Notes: generated by a model not told the origin, from the letters alone. 53,146 nucleotides of DNA from Lysinibacillus antri (GCF_003977595.1 NZ_RYYR01000028.1:1-53146), one strand, 5' to 3'. Counted from the first letter of the stretch, positions 16,279 through 25,515 are shown. Translations and numbers: made by a program.

Positions 16279-17808
16279 TTATTTAACCTCGATTTGCCCC
16301 ATCATTCCGTTTTCTTCATGTTCAAGTACATGACAGTGGAACATATAGATACCTTTGTTATTAAATTTCACAGCTAATTTAACAGTTTGACTAGGTTCAA
16401 TTGAGACTGTATCCTTCCAGCCCTGTAAGTTTGCAGGTGGTTCTTTTCCATCAATTGAAACAATCTTAAATTGTGTCCCATGAATATGGAATGGATGGAT
16501 CATACCACCCATCATATCAGGCTTGTTGTAAATTTCCCAAATCTCCGTCTCACCTTGTTTTTGAGTGAAATCAATTCGGTTCATATCAAATTGTTTCCCA
16601 TTGATAGATACCATAGGCCCCATTCCAAAAAGTTCAAGTTTTTTCGTTACAGGTAGGTTTCTCTCTTCATCTGTAACAGCAAAATCATTTAAACTATCTG
16701 AAATCTCGATTGAACTCGTTTTTTGATCATCAATATGAAATGGTAATAAAATTGTATTTTCTTCATTCACAAGTGCAATATTATGATCTGCATCATACTT
16801 TGAAAAATCAACAATAATTTCTGCTCTCTCGCCAGGTGTTAATGTGATTTCACTCATTGTAATTGGTTTATTTAAGAATCCACCATCAGTTGCTACTTGT
16901 TGGAATTTATCACCTGTATTTAATTTAAATGTATAATTCCGCGCATTCGATCCATTTAATAAACGTAGTCGTACTTTTTCTTTTCCTATTGTAAGCTTTG
17001 GATTGAATGTACCATTTACTAATAACGTATCCCCGATTGTACCATCTTCATTCCGTACAGCTTGGTAATCAAATTGTTTTTCTTCAGTAAACACTCTATC
17101 TTGGAATACTAGAGGGAAGTCATTTTCACCATATTTACTTGGTAATCCAAGTTTTTTAGAGTTTTCATCTTCAACATAAATTAATCCAGCTAACCCTTTA
17201 TATACTTGTTCAGCCGTGGCACCTTCTGGATGAGGATGAAACCATAGTGTTGAAGCACCTTGATTAACCGTAAATTTTACATCATGAGATGCGCCTGGTT
17301 GTAAAATTTGATGTGGACCCCCATCACCTTCACCTGAAATCTCTACACCATGCCAATGGAAAGTCGTTGGCTCGGCTAAATTATTTTTAGTTCTAAATGT
17401 TACGGTTTGTCCTTCATTTACTCGAATAACTGGCCCTAAAAATGACCCATTGTAGCCGTATGTTTCCGTTTCCACACCTTCAAATATTTCTGTTTTCCCT
17501 TGTTGAGCTGTAATGTCTACAACCCCATGTTTAGGTTCAAGTAACGGTGGTAGCGCTAATTCATTGTCACCTGTTGAATCATTTAATGGTAATGGATTTG
17601 TATGGCTCGCATGACCGTTTTCCATATTCATCATCTCGTCATGAGACATATTTGAATGATCCATGCCTTCCATATTTGTCGTTTCTTCATCTGTCATATT
17701 CGAATGATCCATCGTTTCATGTTTTCCAGATTGTGAATTACTTGCACTACAACCACCTAAAATAACACTACCAACTAGTAAGGTAGTAACGAATAGTTTA
17801 GACTTCAT
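16279..17808 (-). CDS. Multicopper oxidase lipoprotein with Met/His-rich N-terminal segment
   Basis: The protein has 509 residues from the ATG at 17808 after AAGGGGG. The lipobox is LGGC. Residues about 28-65 carry MDHSNM-type copper-binding repeats. Three cupredoxin domains follow with all copper ligands: TFHWHGVE and WFHPHPEG, then HPFHIHGTQF and HCHVLEHEENGMMG near the C-terminus (type 1 Cys, His and Met). Such enzymes oxidise Cu(I) or other metals outside the membrane (CueO/CotA-like). It converges with the PCYCGC lipoprotein. Confidence 0.93.
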   Translation of the reverse strand: MKSKLFVTTLLVGSVILGGCSASNSQSGKHETMDHSNMTDEETTNMEGMDHSNMSHDEMMNMENGHASHTNPLPLNDSTGDNELALPPLLEPKHGVVDITAQQGKTEIFEGVETETYGYNGSFLGPVIRVNEGQTVTFRTKNNLAEPTTFHWHGVEISGEGDGGPHQILQPGASHDVKFTVNQGASTLWFHPHPEGATAEQVYKGLAGLIYVEDENSKKLGLPSKYGENDFPLVFQDRVFTEEKQFDYQAVRNEDGTIGDTLLVNGTFNPKLTIGKEKVRLRLLNGSNARNYTFKLNTGDKFQQVATDGGFLNKPITMSEITLTPGERAEIIVDFSKYDADHNIALVNEENTILLPFHIDDQKTSSIEISDSLNDFAVTDEERNLPVTKKLELFGMGPMVSINGKQFDMNRIDFTQKQGETEIWEIYNKPDMMGGMIHPFHIHGTQFKIVSIDGKEPPANLQGWKDTVSIEPSQTVKLAVKFNNKGIYMFHCHVLEHEENGMMGQIEVK

Positions 17809-17830
17809 TCTATTTCCCCCTTGTGCTTCA

Positions 17831-17847
17831 TTACAATTAAACTGTAA
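17831..17847. promoter_or_regulatory. Inverted repeat upstream of the multicopper oxidase
   Basis: TTACA and TGTAA are separated by seven bases, 23 bp upstream of the ATG. TTACA/TGTAA half-sites are used by CopY/BlaI-type repressors but usually with a shorter spacer, so the regulator is uncertain. Confidence 0.3.
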
Positions 17848-17944
17848 CAAATAAATATGGAGAAATTATGGAGTTCAAGATTCTATTTTTAAATTTTAAT
17901 AATAGATTTACCTCTAGCATATAGTTTTTCGAGGTGAATAATTC

Positions 17945-18985
17945 ATGAAATATAAAGCACAAGTTTTTTGGGGATATATTCTACTATTATTTGTATTACC
18001 AATGATTGTAGCGAATTTTACTAGTAAGGTTAATCAAGAAAAGACTATCGTTGCAGAACAGTATGAAAGTAAACTAGAACAAATGGTTGTAGAACCGAGT
18101 AACCCCGAACAAAACGTGGTTCTAGAAGAGGATAAAGATAACTTCAAACAAGACATAGTTGCAGAACAGAATAAAGTTAACCTCGAAAAAGACGTGGCTA
18201 CACAACAGGATAAGGATAACCTCAAACAAGACACGGTTGCAGAACAGGATGAAATTAACCCAGAGCAAGATGATACTAAACAACTTGAACAACCTACTGT
18301 TAAACAAACTGAACCTAGTAAAGCTTTAGTGCTTTTCACTCACTCACATGAAGCTTTTATTCCGATGGTAAAAAGCGAAAATGGGAAAACACCCGTTTAT
18401 CATGCAAATTCAAACATTATGGAATTTGAAGGTGTTATTAAAAATCATTTTGAACTTAACTCTATTAATACTGAATTCCTTGGAGTCGATACAATGACTG
18501 AAATGAAAAAAACTAATCGCAATTTTTCAGAGGCATATGTCGTTGTTCGTCCATATCTTGTTGAACAAATTAAAAAAAGTAACTATGATATTATAATTGA
18601 TTTACACAGAGATTCCGCAAAGAGAGATATTTCCACATTAAATTACAACAATGAGACTTTTGGAAAACTTTATTTTGTAGTAGGCGAAGATAATCCGAAT
18701 TATTCCTCAAATAAAGTATTAGCTGATAAAATCTCAACTAAATTGAACGAATTGGTACCTGGAATATCTCGAGGTGTTATTGGGAAAAAGGGTAATCATG
18801 TAGACGGTATTTATAATCAAGATTTATCTAAAAACATGGTATTGATTGAACTTGGAGGAATAGAAAACACGCAAGATGAGATTAATCGTACCATATCAGT
18901 ACTTTCCAAAGCGGTTTCCACCGTTATACAAGAGCCACCTATAGAAAATAAAGTTTTATCTGATACTAAAACAATCTCAAATTAA
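17945..18985 (+). CDS. SpoIIP-family peptidoglycan hydrolase-like protein with N-terminal repeats
   Basis: The protein has 346 residues. One N-terminal membrane helix (about 8-25) is followed by a low-complexity segment of about 75 residues made of four to five related units of about 14 residues (like EEDKDNFKQDIVAEQ and QQDKDNLKQDTVAEQ). Residues 120-330 match the stage II sporulation protein P amidase/endopeptidase domain: LFTHSHEAF has the first metal His, DIIIDLHRDS the second, and VLIELGGIENTQDE the Glu. SpoIIP works with SpoIIDM in engulfment; here no spoIIQ or gpr neighbours are seen, so it may be a paralogue. The ATG follows GAGGTG. Confidence 0.85.
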   Translation: MKYKAQVFWGYILLLFVLPMIVANFTSKVNQEKTIVAEQYESKLEQMVVEPSNPEQNVVLEEDKDNFKQDIVAEQNKVNLEKDVATQQDKDNLKQDTVAEQDEINPEQDDTKQLEQPTVKQTEPSKALVLFTHSHEAFIPMVKSENGKTPVYHANSNIMEFEGVIKNHFELNSINTEFLGVDTMTEMKKTNRNFSEAYVVVRPYLVEQIKKSNYDIIIDLHRDSAKRDISTLNYNNETFGKLYFVVGEDNPNYSSNKVLADKISTKLNELVPGISRGVIGKKGNHVDGIYNQDLSKNMVLIELGGIENTQDEINRTISVLSKAVSTVIQEPPIENKVLSDTKTISN

Positions 18986-18998
18986 TTTCGGATAAATG

Positions 18999-19279
18999 AA
19001 AAAGTGCACCCTGTAAAACGAGGCCACTGAAAAACTAAATCCTTATAAAAAGTTATAGTAATTATTTGCTTCTTATTATGAAGTGGGATTCACTTCGCTT
19101 TCCACGGGCTTGGCTTCAGCTTCCTCGTCGCAAGCTCCTGCGGGGTCTTCAGCTCAAGCTTTTCTGAGTAGGAGTCTTCGTGAATCCCACTTCCAAAATA
19201 GAATAGTATATTTTTACTATAAAAAATTATTAACAACTACTTTTTTCAGTGACCTCCTGTAAAACAAGTGCACTTTTTT
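18999..19279. terminator. Bidirectional terminator split by a MITE
   Basis: AAAAAGTGCAC at 18999-19009 is complementary to GTGCACTTTTT at 19268-19278. Without the inserted 237 bases and one copy of the 9-bp duplication they would form a perfect stem with a loop of about 11 bases between the SpoIIP-like gene and the convergent TVP38 gene. In the present sequence the arms are 258 bases apart. Confidence 0.75.
19020..19256. mobile_element. MITE-like element, copy 1, with 9-bp target duplication
   Basis: The 237-bp element has terminal inverted repeats GAGGCCACTGAAAAA and GAGGTCACTGAAAAA. It is flanked by CTGTAAAAC at 19011-19019 and 19257-19265. Inside is a second palindrome with perfect arms GAAGTGGGATTCAC and GTGAATCCCACTTC. 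A copy with about 98% identity lies at 36902-37134. There is no open frame; movement would depend on a transposase from elsewhere. The inner palindrome resembles dispersed repeats near IS1182-type elements in bacilli, which is only a recollection. Confidence 0.85.
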
Positions 19280-19312
19280 CTTTACTTATTCATCTTACAA
19301 AAACCTCTACTT

Positions 19313-19870
19313 TTAAGAGACTCTTTTATTTTTTATCCAATATATTAGAAAGAAAATCATTGATATAATAATTACAATTTTCCACCTTAACTCCACTTGC
19401 ATGAAGCCATAAATTGCACCCGCTTCTATAATTAGTGAAGGGATTTTCCCTAAAGTACTAGCGATTGCAAATAAACTTAAAGAGACTTTGGAAAACGCAC
19501 TCCCTAACGTTATTACACCTGATGGAACAAATGGGAGAATTCTTAAACTAAGAATAATCCAAAATGCTTTATATCCTTCTAAATCGTTTAGTTTAAACAT
19601 TACTGGATGTTGGAAATCCTTAAATCTCCAACTTTTTAATCCTTTCCGATATAACACAAAACTAACAATTGCTCCTAGTCCTTCTCCTATTATCGAAACT
19701 ATTAACCCATTATATAAACCAAAAAATAAAAGATTGGCTGCTGTTATAAATACACTTGGTAATACACCAATAATACTTACAAGTACATTAACAGTTATAC
19801 TAATTATTAGTGCAAATAAGCCTGCATGTTCAAGTACATTTAGAAAAGTTTCTGTCATAATCCATCTCAT
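19313..19870 (-). CDS. TVP38/TMEM64-family (VTT domain) membrane protein
   Basis: The protein has 185 residues and about five membrane helices. The VTT-domain signature is visible: GEGLGAIVSFVLYRKG, then LRILPFVPSGVITLGSAFSKVS, the conserved Arg/Pro/Pro stretch. Relatives belong to the DedA superfamily and are linked to lipid scrambling and membrane homeostasis. The start may be ATG at 19870 or, better spaced from GAGATGG, ATG at 19858. It ends facing the SpoIIP-like gene and shares the MITE-split terminator. Confidence 0.82.
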   Translation of the reverse strand: MRWIMTETFLNVLEHAGLFALIISITVNVLVSIIGVLPSVFITAANLLFFGLYNGLIVSIIGEGLGAIVSFVLYRKGLKSWRFKDFQHPVMFKLNDLEGYKAFWIILSLRILPFVPSGVITLGSAFSKVSLSLFAIASTLGKIPSLIIEAGAIYGFMQVELRWKIVIIISMIFFLIYWIKNKRVS

Positions 19871-20058
19871 TCTATTAATTAGTTTTATCTTTATATATCA
19901 ATTCAAGCGAACGAAAAAGTTATCATTCTAAGAAATCTAAAAAACCCCCTTGTTTCTTGGTTATATCGAACTCAAGAATGGGTTCGAGGAATAAAGGATT
20001 TAATTAAAAAAACAAAACATATTGTTCCAAACTCTTACTATTTAATTACTGTGCAATT

Positions 20059-20424
20059 TTAAGTTAAAAACTTTACTAGAATATACATCATTGTCATTGT
20101 TAAACCGACTAACAATGCAAAAAAACTAATTGCCTTTAGGTTTTCGCTTTTTTCAATTCTTCTATATTCTTTATAAGTTATTTCTCCTTTTGCAAACCTT
20201 AAACCATTAGCATCAGGATTTATTATATAGGATTTCCCCTTAGTATCTTCTAAGATTACTTTCGTTATTAAGGCTTTACCATCCCAGTAATTTTGAGTGT
20301 TTTGTGGTTCAATAATCCACCCTTCTGAAATCTCTAACCTAACCAATGTGTACACAGATTGTTTTCTAATTTCTTCACATATGTTATAAGCTTGTAGCTC
20401 AATAAAATTACTGGATATACACAT
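20059..20424 (-). CDS. Hypothetical protein with a C-terminal membrane helix
   Basis: The protein has 121 residues. The ATG at 20424 follows GGAGATAA. The first 95 residues are soluble and beta-rich (DTKGKSYIINPDANGLRFAK), then a single membrane helix (AISFFALLVGLTMTMMYILV) ends the protein. I do not recognise a family. It is likely inner-membrane with the N-terminal part in the cytoplasm. No operon partner is seen. Confidence 0.6.
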   Translation of the reverse strand: MCISSNFIELQAYNICEEIRKQSVYTLVRLEISEGWIIEPQNTQNYWDGKALITKVILEDTKGKSYIINPDANGLRFAKGEITYKEYRRIEKSENLKAISFFALLVGLTMTMMYILVKFLT

Positions 20425-20624
20425 TTATCTCCACTCTCTTTATTTTGATTTAGAAAAAAGCATCATCAACATTGTATTTCATTATATTCCCTTTACCCCG
20501 AAATTTCCCCATTAATTATGTATATAAGAAAATTATAAATAAAAAAATATGCAAAATTTATCGAGATTTAATCCCTTTTTATATTAATGGAATCATATAA
20601 AAAAGAATGGGTTGCCCCAATCTT

Positions 20625-21545
20625 TTATTTCACTATTATTTTCCCAACCATCCCCGACTCTTTATGTCCGGGAACTGTACAAACAAATTCGAATGAACCA
20701 GTCGTTGTTGGTGTAAACCTTATACTCTTTATTTCCTTAGATTGTGCGTGTAAATGAATCATATTTTCTTTCGAACTATGTTCATGCTCTAATTGAGTGC
20801 CCTCATTAAGATTAGGTATTATTACTTCAATATCATGTTCTATATTATCCTGATTGTTTAGTGTTAGACTTACTTGTTGATCCTTTTCTAAAACAATTTC
20901 TGTTGGTGTATATTTCATATCAATAGTCTGAATTGTAATATCTTTCGAATCTATAGCCTGCTTGTCCTCTGTTATGATATGTGAATGATTGTTATGTATT
21001 AATCGCTCTTTGATTTTGACCTGTTTCTCTGCAAATGTTACTCCCCCCAAAAAATAAGATGCAATAAATAATCCTAATAATAAAGGCTTTAAAGTTGCCC
21101 ATTTGCTTTGTAAGTTCTCTTTCCCATTTTTTCTAGGAAGAATAGCAAATAAAAAGATTGTTGAAATTGATAAGAACAAGAAAATTCTTACTAAGGTAAT
21201 TGATTGATTTTCATTTATCATTTCTCCTAACATCGCACCCATCATACCACTCATTAATCCAGTCATTACACCCTCTAATGCAGATAACACACCAAAGTTA
21301 CTACCAATTAATACCCCTGCAACAGAACCTATTATGCAAGCTAATATTGTTGAAAAAAATAAGTCACCTTGCAATGAAGCACCGAAGAGTATCCCTACTG
21401 TTAAACCAGTGTTCATACTAAAAAACATTGTTATCATCATACCTTGCATCGAATTAATTTGATTTTTTGCATTTCTAGATATCAGCAATACCAAAATTGT
21501 TAGTACTGTCAGTGAGGCTAAAATGAATATTTGATAAAATCCCAT
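20625..21545 (-). CDS. Membrane-bound cupredoxin-domain protein
   Basis: The protein has 306 residues from the ATG at 21545 after GGGTGG. The N-terminal half has five to six membrane helices rich in Met and Gly (MQGMMITMFFSMNTG, GLMSGMMGAMLGEMI). The C-terminal half is a plastocyanin-like domain with the type 1 copper ligands: His in NIEHDIEVI and Cys, His, Met in FVCTVPGHKESGMVG. The linker has more His (HNNHSHI, LEHEHSS). It would carry electrons or store copper outside the membrane, and fits with the multicopper oxidase 3 kb away. Confidence 0.85.
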   Translation of the reverse strand: MGFYQIFILASLTVLTILVLLISRNAKNQINSMQGMMITMFFSMNTGLTVGILFGASLQGDLFFSTILACIIGSVAGVLIGSNFGVLSALEGVMTGLMSGMMGAMLGEMINENQSITLVRIFLFLSISTIFLFAILPRKNGKENLQSKWATLKPLLLGLFIASYFLGGVTFAEKQVKIKERLIHNNHSHIITEDKQAIDSKDITIQTIDMKYTPTEIVLEKDQQVSLTLNNQDNIEHDIEVIIPNLNEGTQLEHEHSSKENMIHLHAQSKEIKSIRFTPTTTGSFEFVCTVPGHKESGMVGKIIVK

Positions 21546-21806
21546 CAATCCACCCTTTCTAACTTTTTATAACTTCATACCTTTATATGGTATGCATGAG
21601 TTTTTGATTTAATTAAAGATTCTTATTATTACAACAAGAAACTAAACAACTACAAGATTTATAGCGAAATTAAAAGGAACTTAAACTGTATATTGTCTTA
21701 TTCTGCATAATTTTGTTACAAAAACGAAAAATTAAATACTACTTCTCTATGCTAATCTTACTTTATTCATATAAAGCAATAGTTTATGAAAGGAGTAAGA
21801 TAATAG

Positions 21807-22745
21807 ATGAAGAAAAGATGGTTACTACCAGTATTTGCATCCTTTATGATTTTCACGGGTGTAGGTGCAAATAATGCAGAAGCAGCAACAGTAGCTGACT
21901 TAACAAATACAGCTAAAGATTATATCGGCGCCCCCTATAAATTTGGAGGAACAAATATTAGTACGGGTGTTGATTGTTCAGCATATACACAATTCGTATT
22001 TTCAAAATTAGATATCTCTTTGGATCGAACTTCAAGAGCACAATATCAACAAGGAACTTCTGTTTCAAAAAATGAATTAGAGGCGGGTGACTTGGTATTC
22101 TTTAATACTTCAGGTTCAGGTATTTCTCATGTTGGAATATACATAGGAAGTGGTAAATTTATATCAGCAACACCGAGCTCAGGTGTTAGGATCGATAAAA
22201 TCAATGACCCGTATTACTGGGGTTCACGCTATGTTGGTGCGAAACGTGTAGCTGAATTTACAACAGATACTAAGGAAGAAGTTAAGGTAGTAGCTAAAGG
22301 AGAAGTTAAAAATGCAGAAATCGACTTTTCTTACTATGCATCTCGTGGTGAAGTAGCCCTTCAACTTTCAAAAGTATTAGGGTTAGATACTTCTGATACG
22401 AACTCGCCATTCCTAGATGTGAAATATACTTCTAAGTATGCAGGTGCCGCTACCGCATTAGGAAAGATTGGCATCTTTAGCGGAGATGGCAACGGAAAAT
22501 TCAATCCAAATTCGCCTATTACACGTGGACAACTTGCAAAAGTATTAGTTGAAGCTTTCGATCTAAAACAACAAGGTAATGCAGAAAATTTCTCAGATAT
22601 TTCCGCATCTCATTGGACAAAAGATTATGTTTCAATTTTATCTTCAAATAAAATTACTAATGGTAAAGGTAACGGAACATTTGGTGTTAACGATAAGGTT
22701 ACACTAAAACATTTAGATGTCTTCTTAGATCGTTTAACTCAATAA
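21807..22745 (+). CDS. NlpC/P60 cell-wall endopeptidase with SLH domains
   Basis: The protein has 312 residues. A signal peptide is cut near AEA-AT (residue 27). Residues 30-145 are an NlpC/P60 gamma-D-glutamyl-diamino-acid endopeptidase with Cys in GVDCSAYTQFVFSK and His in ISHVGIYIGSGKFISA. After a short linker come S-layer homology motifs (KIGIFSGDGNGKFNPNSPIT and KITNGKGNGTFGVNDKV), which bind pyruvylated wall polymer. It cuts peptidoglycan stem peptides at the cell surface. The ATG follows AAGGAG and a terminator follows the stop. Confidence 0.93.
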   Translation: MKKRWLLPVFASFMIFTGVGANNAEAATVADLTNTAKDYIGAPYKFGGTNISTGVDCSAYTQFVFSKLDISLDRTSRAQYQQGTSVSKNELEAGDLVFFNTSGSGISHVGIYIGSGKFISATPSSGVRIDKINDPYYWGSRYVGAKRVAEFTTDTKEEVKVVAKGEVKNAEIDFSYYASRGEVALQLSKVLGLDTSDTNSPFLDVKYTSKYAGAATALGKIGIFSGDGNGKFNPNSPITRGQLAKVLVEAFDLKQQGNAENFSDISASHWTKDYVSILSSNKITNGKGNGTFGVNDKVTLKHLDVFLDRLTQ

Positions 22746-22781
22746 TAAAAGACGTCTCAAAGTTGAGGCGTCTTTTATTGT
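22746..22781 (+). terminator. Rho-independent terminator
   Basis: AAAAGACGTCTCAA pairs with TTGAGGCGTCTTTT and is followed by a T-rich stretch, just after the NlpC/P60-SLH gene. Confidence 0.9.
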
Positions 22782-22825
22782 TTCTAAATTATACAATTTT
22801 ACTAATCTTTATAGGAAGCTAGTTT

Positions 22826-22948
22826 TTACTTATATCCCAATGCACTAATATTTCCTGTTAGCTGACATAGTGCAGTAGCCCCAATTAATCCAAGTAGAAG
22901 CGCTATAATAATTGGAGAATGACTATATGAATTTTTAAAAATAGACAC
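22826..22948 (-). CDS. Possible small membrane protein (about 40 aa)
   Basis: From a GTG at 22948 the frame reads MSIFKNSYSHSPIIIALLLG and continues LIGATALCQLTGNISALGYK. One membrane helix is predicted by eye. The ribosome binding site is weak (AGCGAG) and the frame could start elsewhere, so this is a low-confidence call. The rest of 22782-23094 holds no other feature I can support. Confidence 0.25.
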   Translation of the reverse strand: MSIFKNSYSHSPIIIALLLGLIGATALCQLTGNISALGYK

Positions 22949-23094
22949 TGGCTCGCTTATTATTTGACTTATTTGAGAAAAAAACTATACATTTTATTGT
23001 CACCTTCAATACTTATTAATTCAAAGTTAACTTACCGTTAGATGAAAGCTTATCCCAAGAAAATCCTTGTACTTTAGTTTAGGGAATACTCCTA

Positions 23095-23775
23095 TTAACT
23101 CCATTTATATCCTATCCCCCAAGCAGTCCTTAAAAATTCATTTGTTGGAAATCCAGCTTTTTTAAGTTTATCCCTTAAATTACGAATATGAGAATCTACA
23201 GTTCGGATATCTGTTTCTGTTTCGTATTCCCATGCTGCTGCTAGTAATTCTTCACGAGTAAAAGTTTTAGACGGTCTAGAAATTAACGCCTTCAATATGT
23301 AAAATTCCTTTAACGTAAGATGTACTATTAAATCTTGGTATTGTAAGGAATACGTTTCTGTATTTAAAAGAAATTCATTGTGACTAATAGTTACGTTATT
23401 GTCTTTTTCATCTTCTGAGAAACGACGTAAAATAGCCTTTACTCTCGCAACCAATTCCCTTTCATCAAAAGGCTTTGAAATATAATCGTCAGCTCCAATG
23501 TTTAACCCTTTCACTAAATCTAATTTATCTGATCTTGCCGTAAGCATAATAATCGGGACTTTGGAAAATTCACGGATCTCTTTGCATACTTCCCATCCGT
23601 CCATTTCAGGCATCATTACATCTAAAAGAATAAGATTAATTTTCTCTTTCTTAACAATTTCTATCGCCTTTTTGCCACTTGTCTCCTTAATACACTTAAT
23701 TCCATGCGGCATTAGAAATAATTCCACTAAATCCAACATTCTTAGTTCGTCATCTACTAAAAGAACTGTATGCAT
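23095..23775 (-). CDS. OmpR/PhoB-type response regulator
   Basis: The protein has 226 residues. The receiver domain has DDE at 7-9, the phospho-acceptor Asp in LILLDVMMPEMDG near residue 53, Thr in MLTARSD and Lys in SKPF. The winged helix follows (LTLKEFYILKALISRP to RTAWGIGYKW). The ATG follows AAAGGGGGTTGG. It is the second gene of an operon with its kinase, 14 bp downstream of the kinase stop codon. Target genes are not evident. Confidence 0.93.
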   Translation of the reverse strand: MHTVLLVDDELRMLDLVELFLMPHGIKCIKETSGKKAIEIVKKEKINLILLDVMMPEMDGWEVCKEIREFSKVPIIMLTARSDKLDLVKGLNIGADDYISKPFDERELVARVKAILRRFSEDEKDNNVTISHNEFLLNTETYSLQYQDLIVHLTLKEFYILKALISRPSKTFTREELLAAAWEYETETDIRTVDSHIRNLRDKLKKAGFPTNEFLRTAWGIGYKWS

Positions 23776-23789
23776 TTAACCAACCCCCT

Positions 23790-25151
23790 TTATATTGTTA
23801 CCCTAAAAGTACTACCTTCGCCTAATTTACTTTGAACCTCGATTGTCCCCCCATGTGCCTCCACTAACTCTTTGACAACAGCGAGCCCAATTCCAGAACC
23901 CCCATATTCACGTGATCTTGATTTCTCTACACGGTATAAATTTTCAAAAATAAATTCCATTTCTTCTAATGGAATCCCAATTCCTGTATCGATAACAGAA
24001 ATTACCGCTTGATCACCTTGTTTATAAGCCTCTAGCGTAACTTCCGAATTTTCATTGGAATACTTTAAAGCATTATCTAATAAATTTAAGACAATCTGCT
24101 CTAATCGAATTGAATCCGCATAAATTTGGAAATCATTTTTACAAACTAGATTTAGTTTTATATTTTTGATTTCATATGAAGGGACAACAAGCTTACAAAG
24201 ATCTTGCAAGAAAGGACTAGCCCAAAAGTATTCCTTAGAAACGGTAAATGAGGTTTCATCCATCCTAGCCAAATCTAATAAATTTTTCACTAAATCTTTC
24301 ATTCGATTTGACTCTTCAGCAATAATTTCAAGATAATGTTCACGTTCCTCTTCACTCAAGCCTTTTCTCATTGCCACTTTTGAATAACCAATTAAATAAG
24401 TTAATGGTGTACTTAACTCATGAGCAATGGATGCTAGAAATTCATTTCGCTCATTTTTTAAACGTTCTAAGTCATTCGCTAATTTATGAATGGAGTTTGA
24501 TAATTCTCCTAGTTCATCTTTTCCTAAAGTGGTTAAACTTACTTTAAAATCACCCTTACTTAATTTCTCAGTTGCTTCTTTCATATGGATTAATGGTCTT
24601 GTAAGAATTTTAGATAGTAACGCATACACAATAAATAAAACAATAAAACTTGTAATGCCTGCTATGATAAAATGCATATTCATATTATCGACCATTTGAT
24701 TAATTGAGTTTGTACTTTGAAACATAAGGACATAGCCAGATTGATTTTCTTTTACTTGATAGGGATGCGCGCTCACTATATACGGTGAATTTCTCCAATC
24801 TGAAACTACTATTTTGTCCTCTTCATTACCGAGATCTCTTAATAATTGTTGATACTCTTCTTGCAACATATAAGATTTGTCGGAGCTACCAACAATGTCA
24901 CCTGTCGATTTTGTAATCATCACTTCTCGATTTTCGTTTTTTTCCATTAAAATGATATGTTTAATTGTCGTATCTGAATAATGCTCATTTAATACATCAC
25001 GATGATTTTTACCGTTTGCTAATAATAAAGAAAATTCCTCTTCCACTCTAGTATGGATCATACTTTGGTGAAGGTAATACATAAGAGAGGACTCCATTAC
25101 TAGCACCACTATAAAAAAGCAAACTGCTAATTTTGTAGAGATTTTATTCAT
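23790..25151 (-). CDS. Sensor histidine kinase with HAMP domain
   Basis: The protein has 453 residues from the ATG at 25151 after GAGAGGAG. Two membrane helices flank an extracytoplasmic domain of about 135 residues, followed by a HAMP linker (SKILTRPLIHMKEATEKLSK). The H-box is ASIAHELSTPLTYLIGYSK; the N, G1 and G2 boxes are LLDNALKYS, DTGIGIP and GGSGIGLAVVKELV. It pairs with the response regulator just downstream. The stimulus is unknown. Confidence 0.93.
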   Translation of the reverse strand: MNKISTKLAVCFFIVVLVMESSLMYYLHQSMIHTRVEEEFSLLLANGKNHRDVLNEHYSDTTIKHIILMEKNENREVMITKSTGDIVGSSDKSYMLQEEYQQLLRDLGNEEDKIVVSDWRNSPYIVSAHPYQVKENQSGYVLMFQSTNSINQMVDNMNMHFIIAGITSFIVLFIVYALLSKILTRPLIHMKEATEKLSKGDFKVSLTTLGKDELGELSNSIHKLANDLERLKNERNEFLASIAHELSTPLTYLIGYSKVAMRKGLSEEEREHYLEIIAEESNRMKDLVKNLLDLARMDETSFTVSKEYFWASPFLQDLCKLVVPSYEIKNIKLNLVCKNDFQIYADSIRLEQIVLNLLDNALKYSNENSEVTLEAYKQGDQAVISVIDTGIGIPLEEMEFIFENLYRVEKSRSREYGGSGIGLAVVKELVEAHGGTIEVQSKLGEGSTFRVTI

Positions 25152-25310
25152 TCTTACTTTTGCTCCTCTCGCATAAAAGGAAGTGTTATAACAAGTGATG
25201 ACAGTGATAGTCATATGAAGTTAGTATAAACAATAAATGTGCAGAAAAGATGCAAACATTTTTTCAACTTTTACATAGAGGGAAATGGAGTCAGATTCAT
25301 CAATGAATAA

Positions 25311-25348
25311 ACAAGAGTTCTAACTCAGTAACGAGCTAGAACTCTTGT
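25311..25348. repeat. Dispersed hairpin repeat, copy 1
   Basis: ACAAGAGTTCTA and TAGAACTCTTGT form a 12-bp stem around ACTCAGTAACGAGC. The central 30 bases recur at 45167-45196 with one change. It may end transcription or be a remnant of a repeated element. There is no gene between 25152 and 25515. Confidence 0.6.
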
Positions 25349-25515
25349 ATGCTATTTTTCAGATATTATATTATCTATTTTGTCCATCCAATATCCTTTT
25401 ATGTGATCAGTCTGGAGTCAAAGTGTTATAGAAATTTAACAATGATTTATCTCGTTATCAATGATGTTTTCCCTATTGAACTATTGCGCACTTTTCTTGA
25501 ATAATCTAAATCTTT

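Noticed and set aside
18034-18339. Cys/Ser-rich minus-strand frames opposite the SpoIIP-like gene
   Set aside because: They mirror the coding repeats of the plus strand and have no ribosome binding site.
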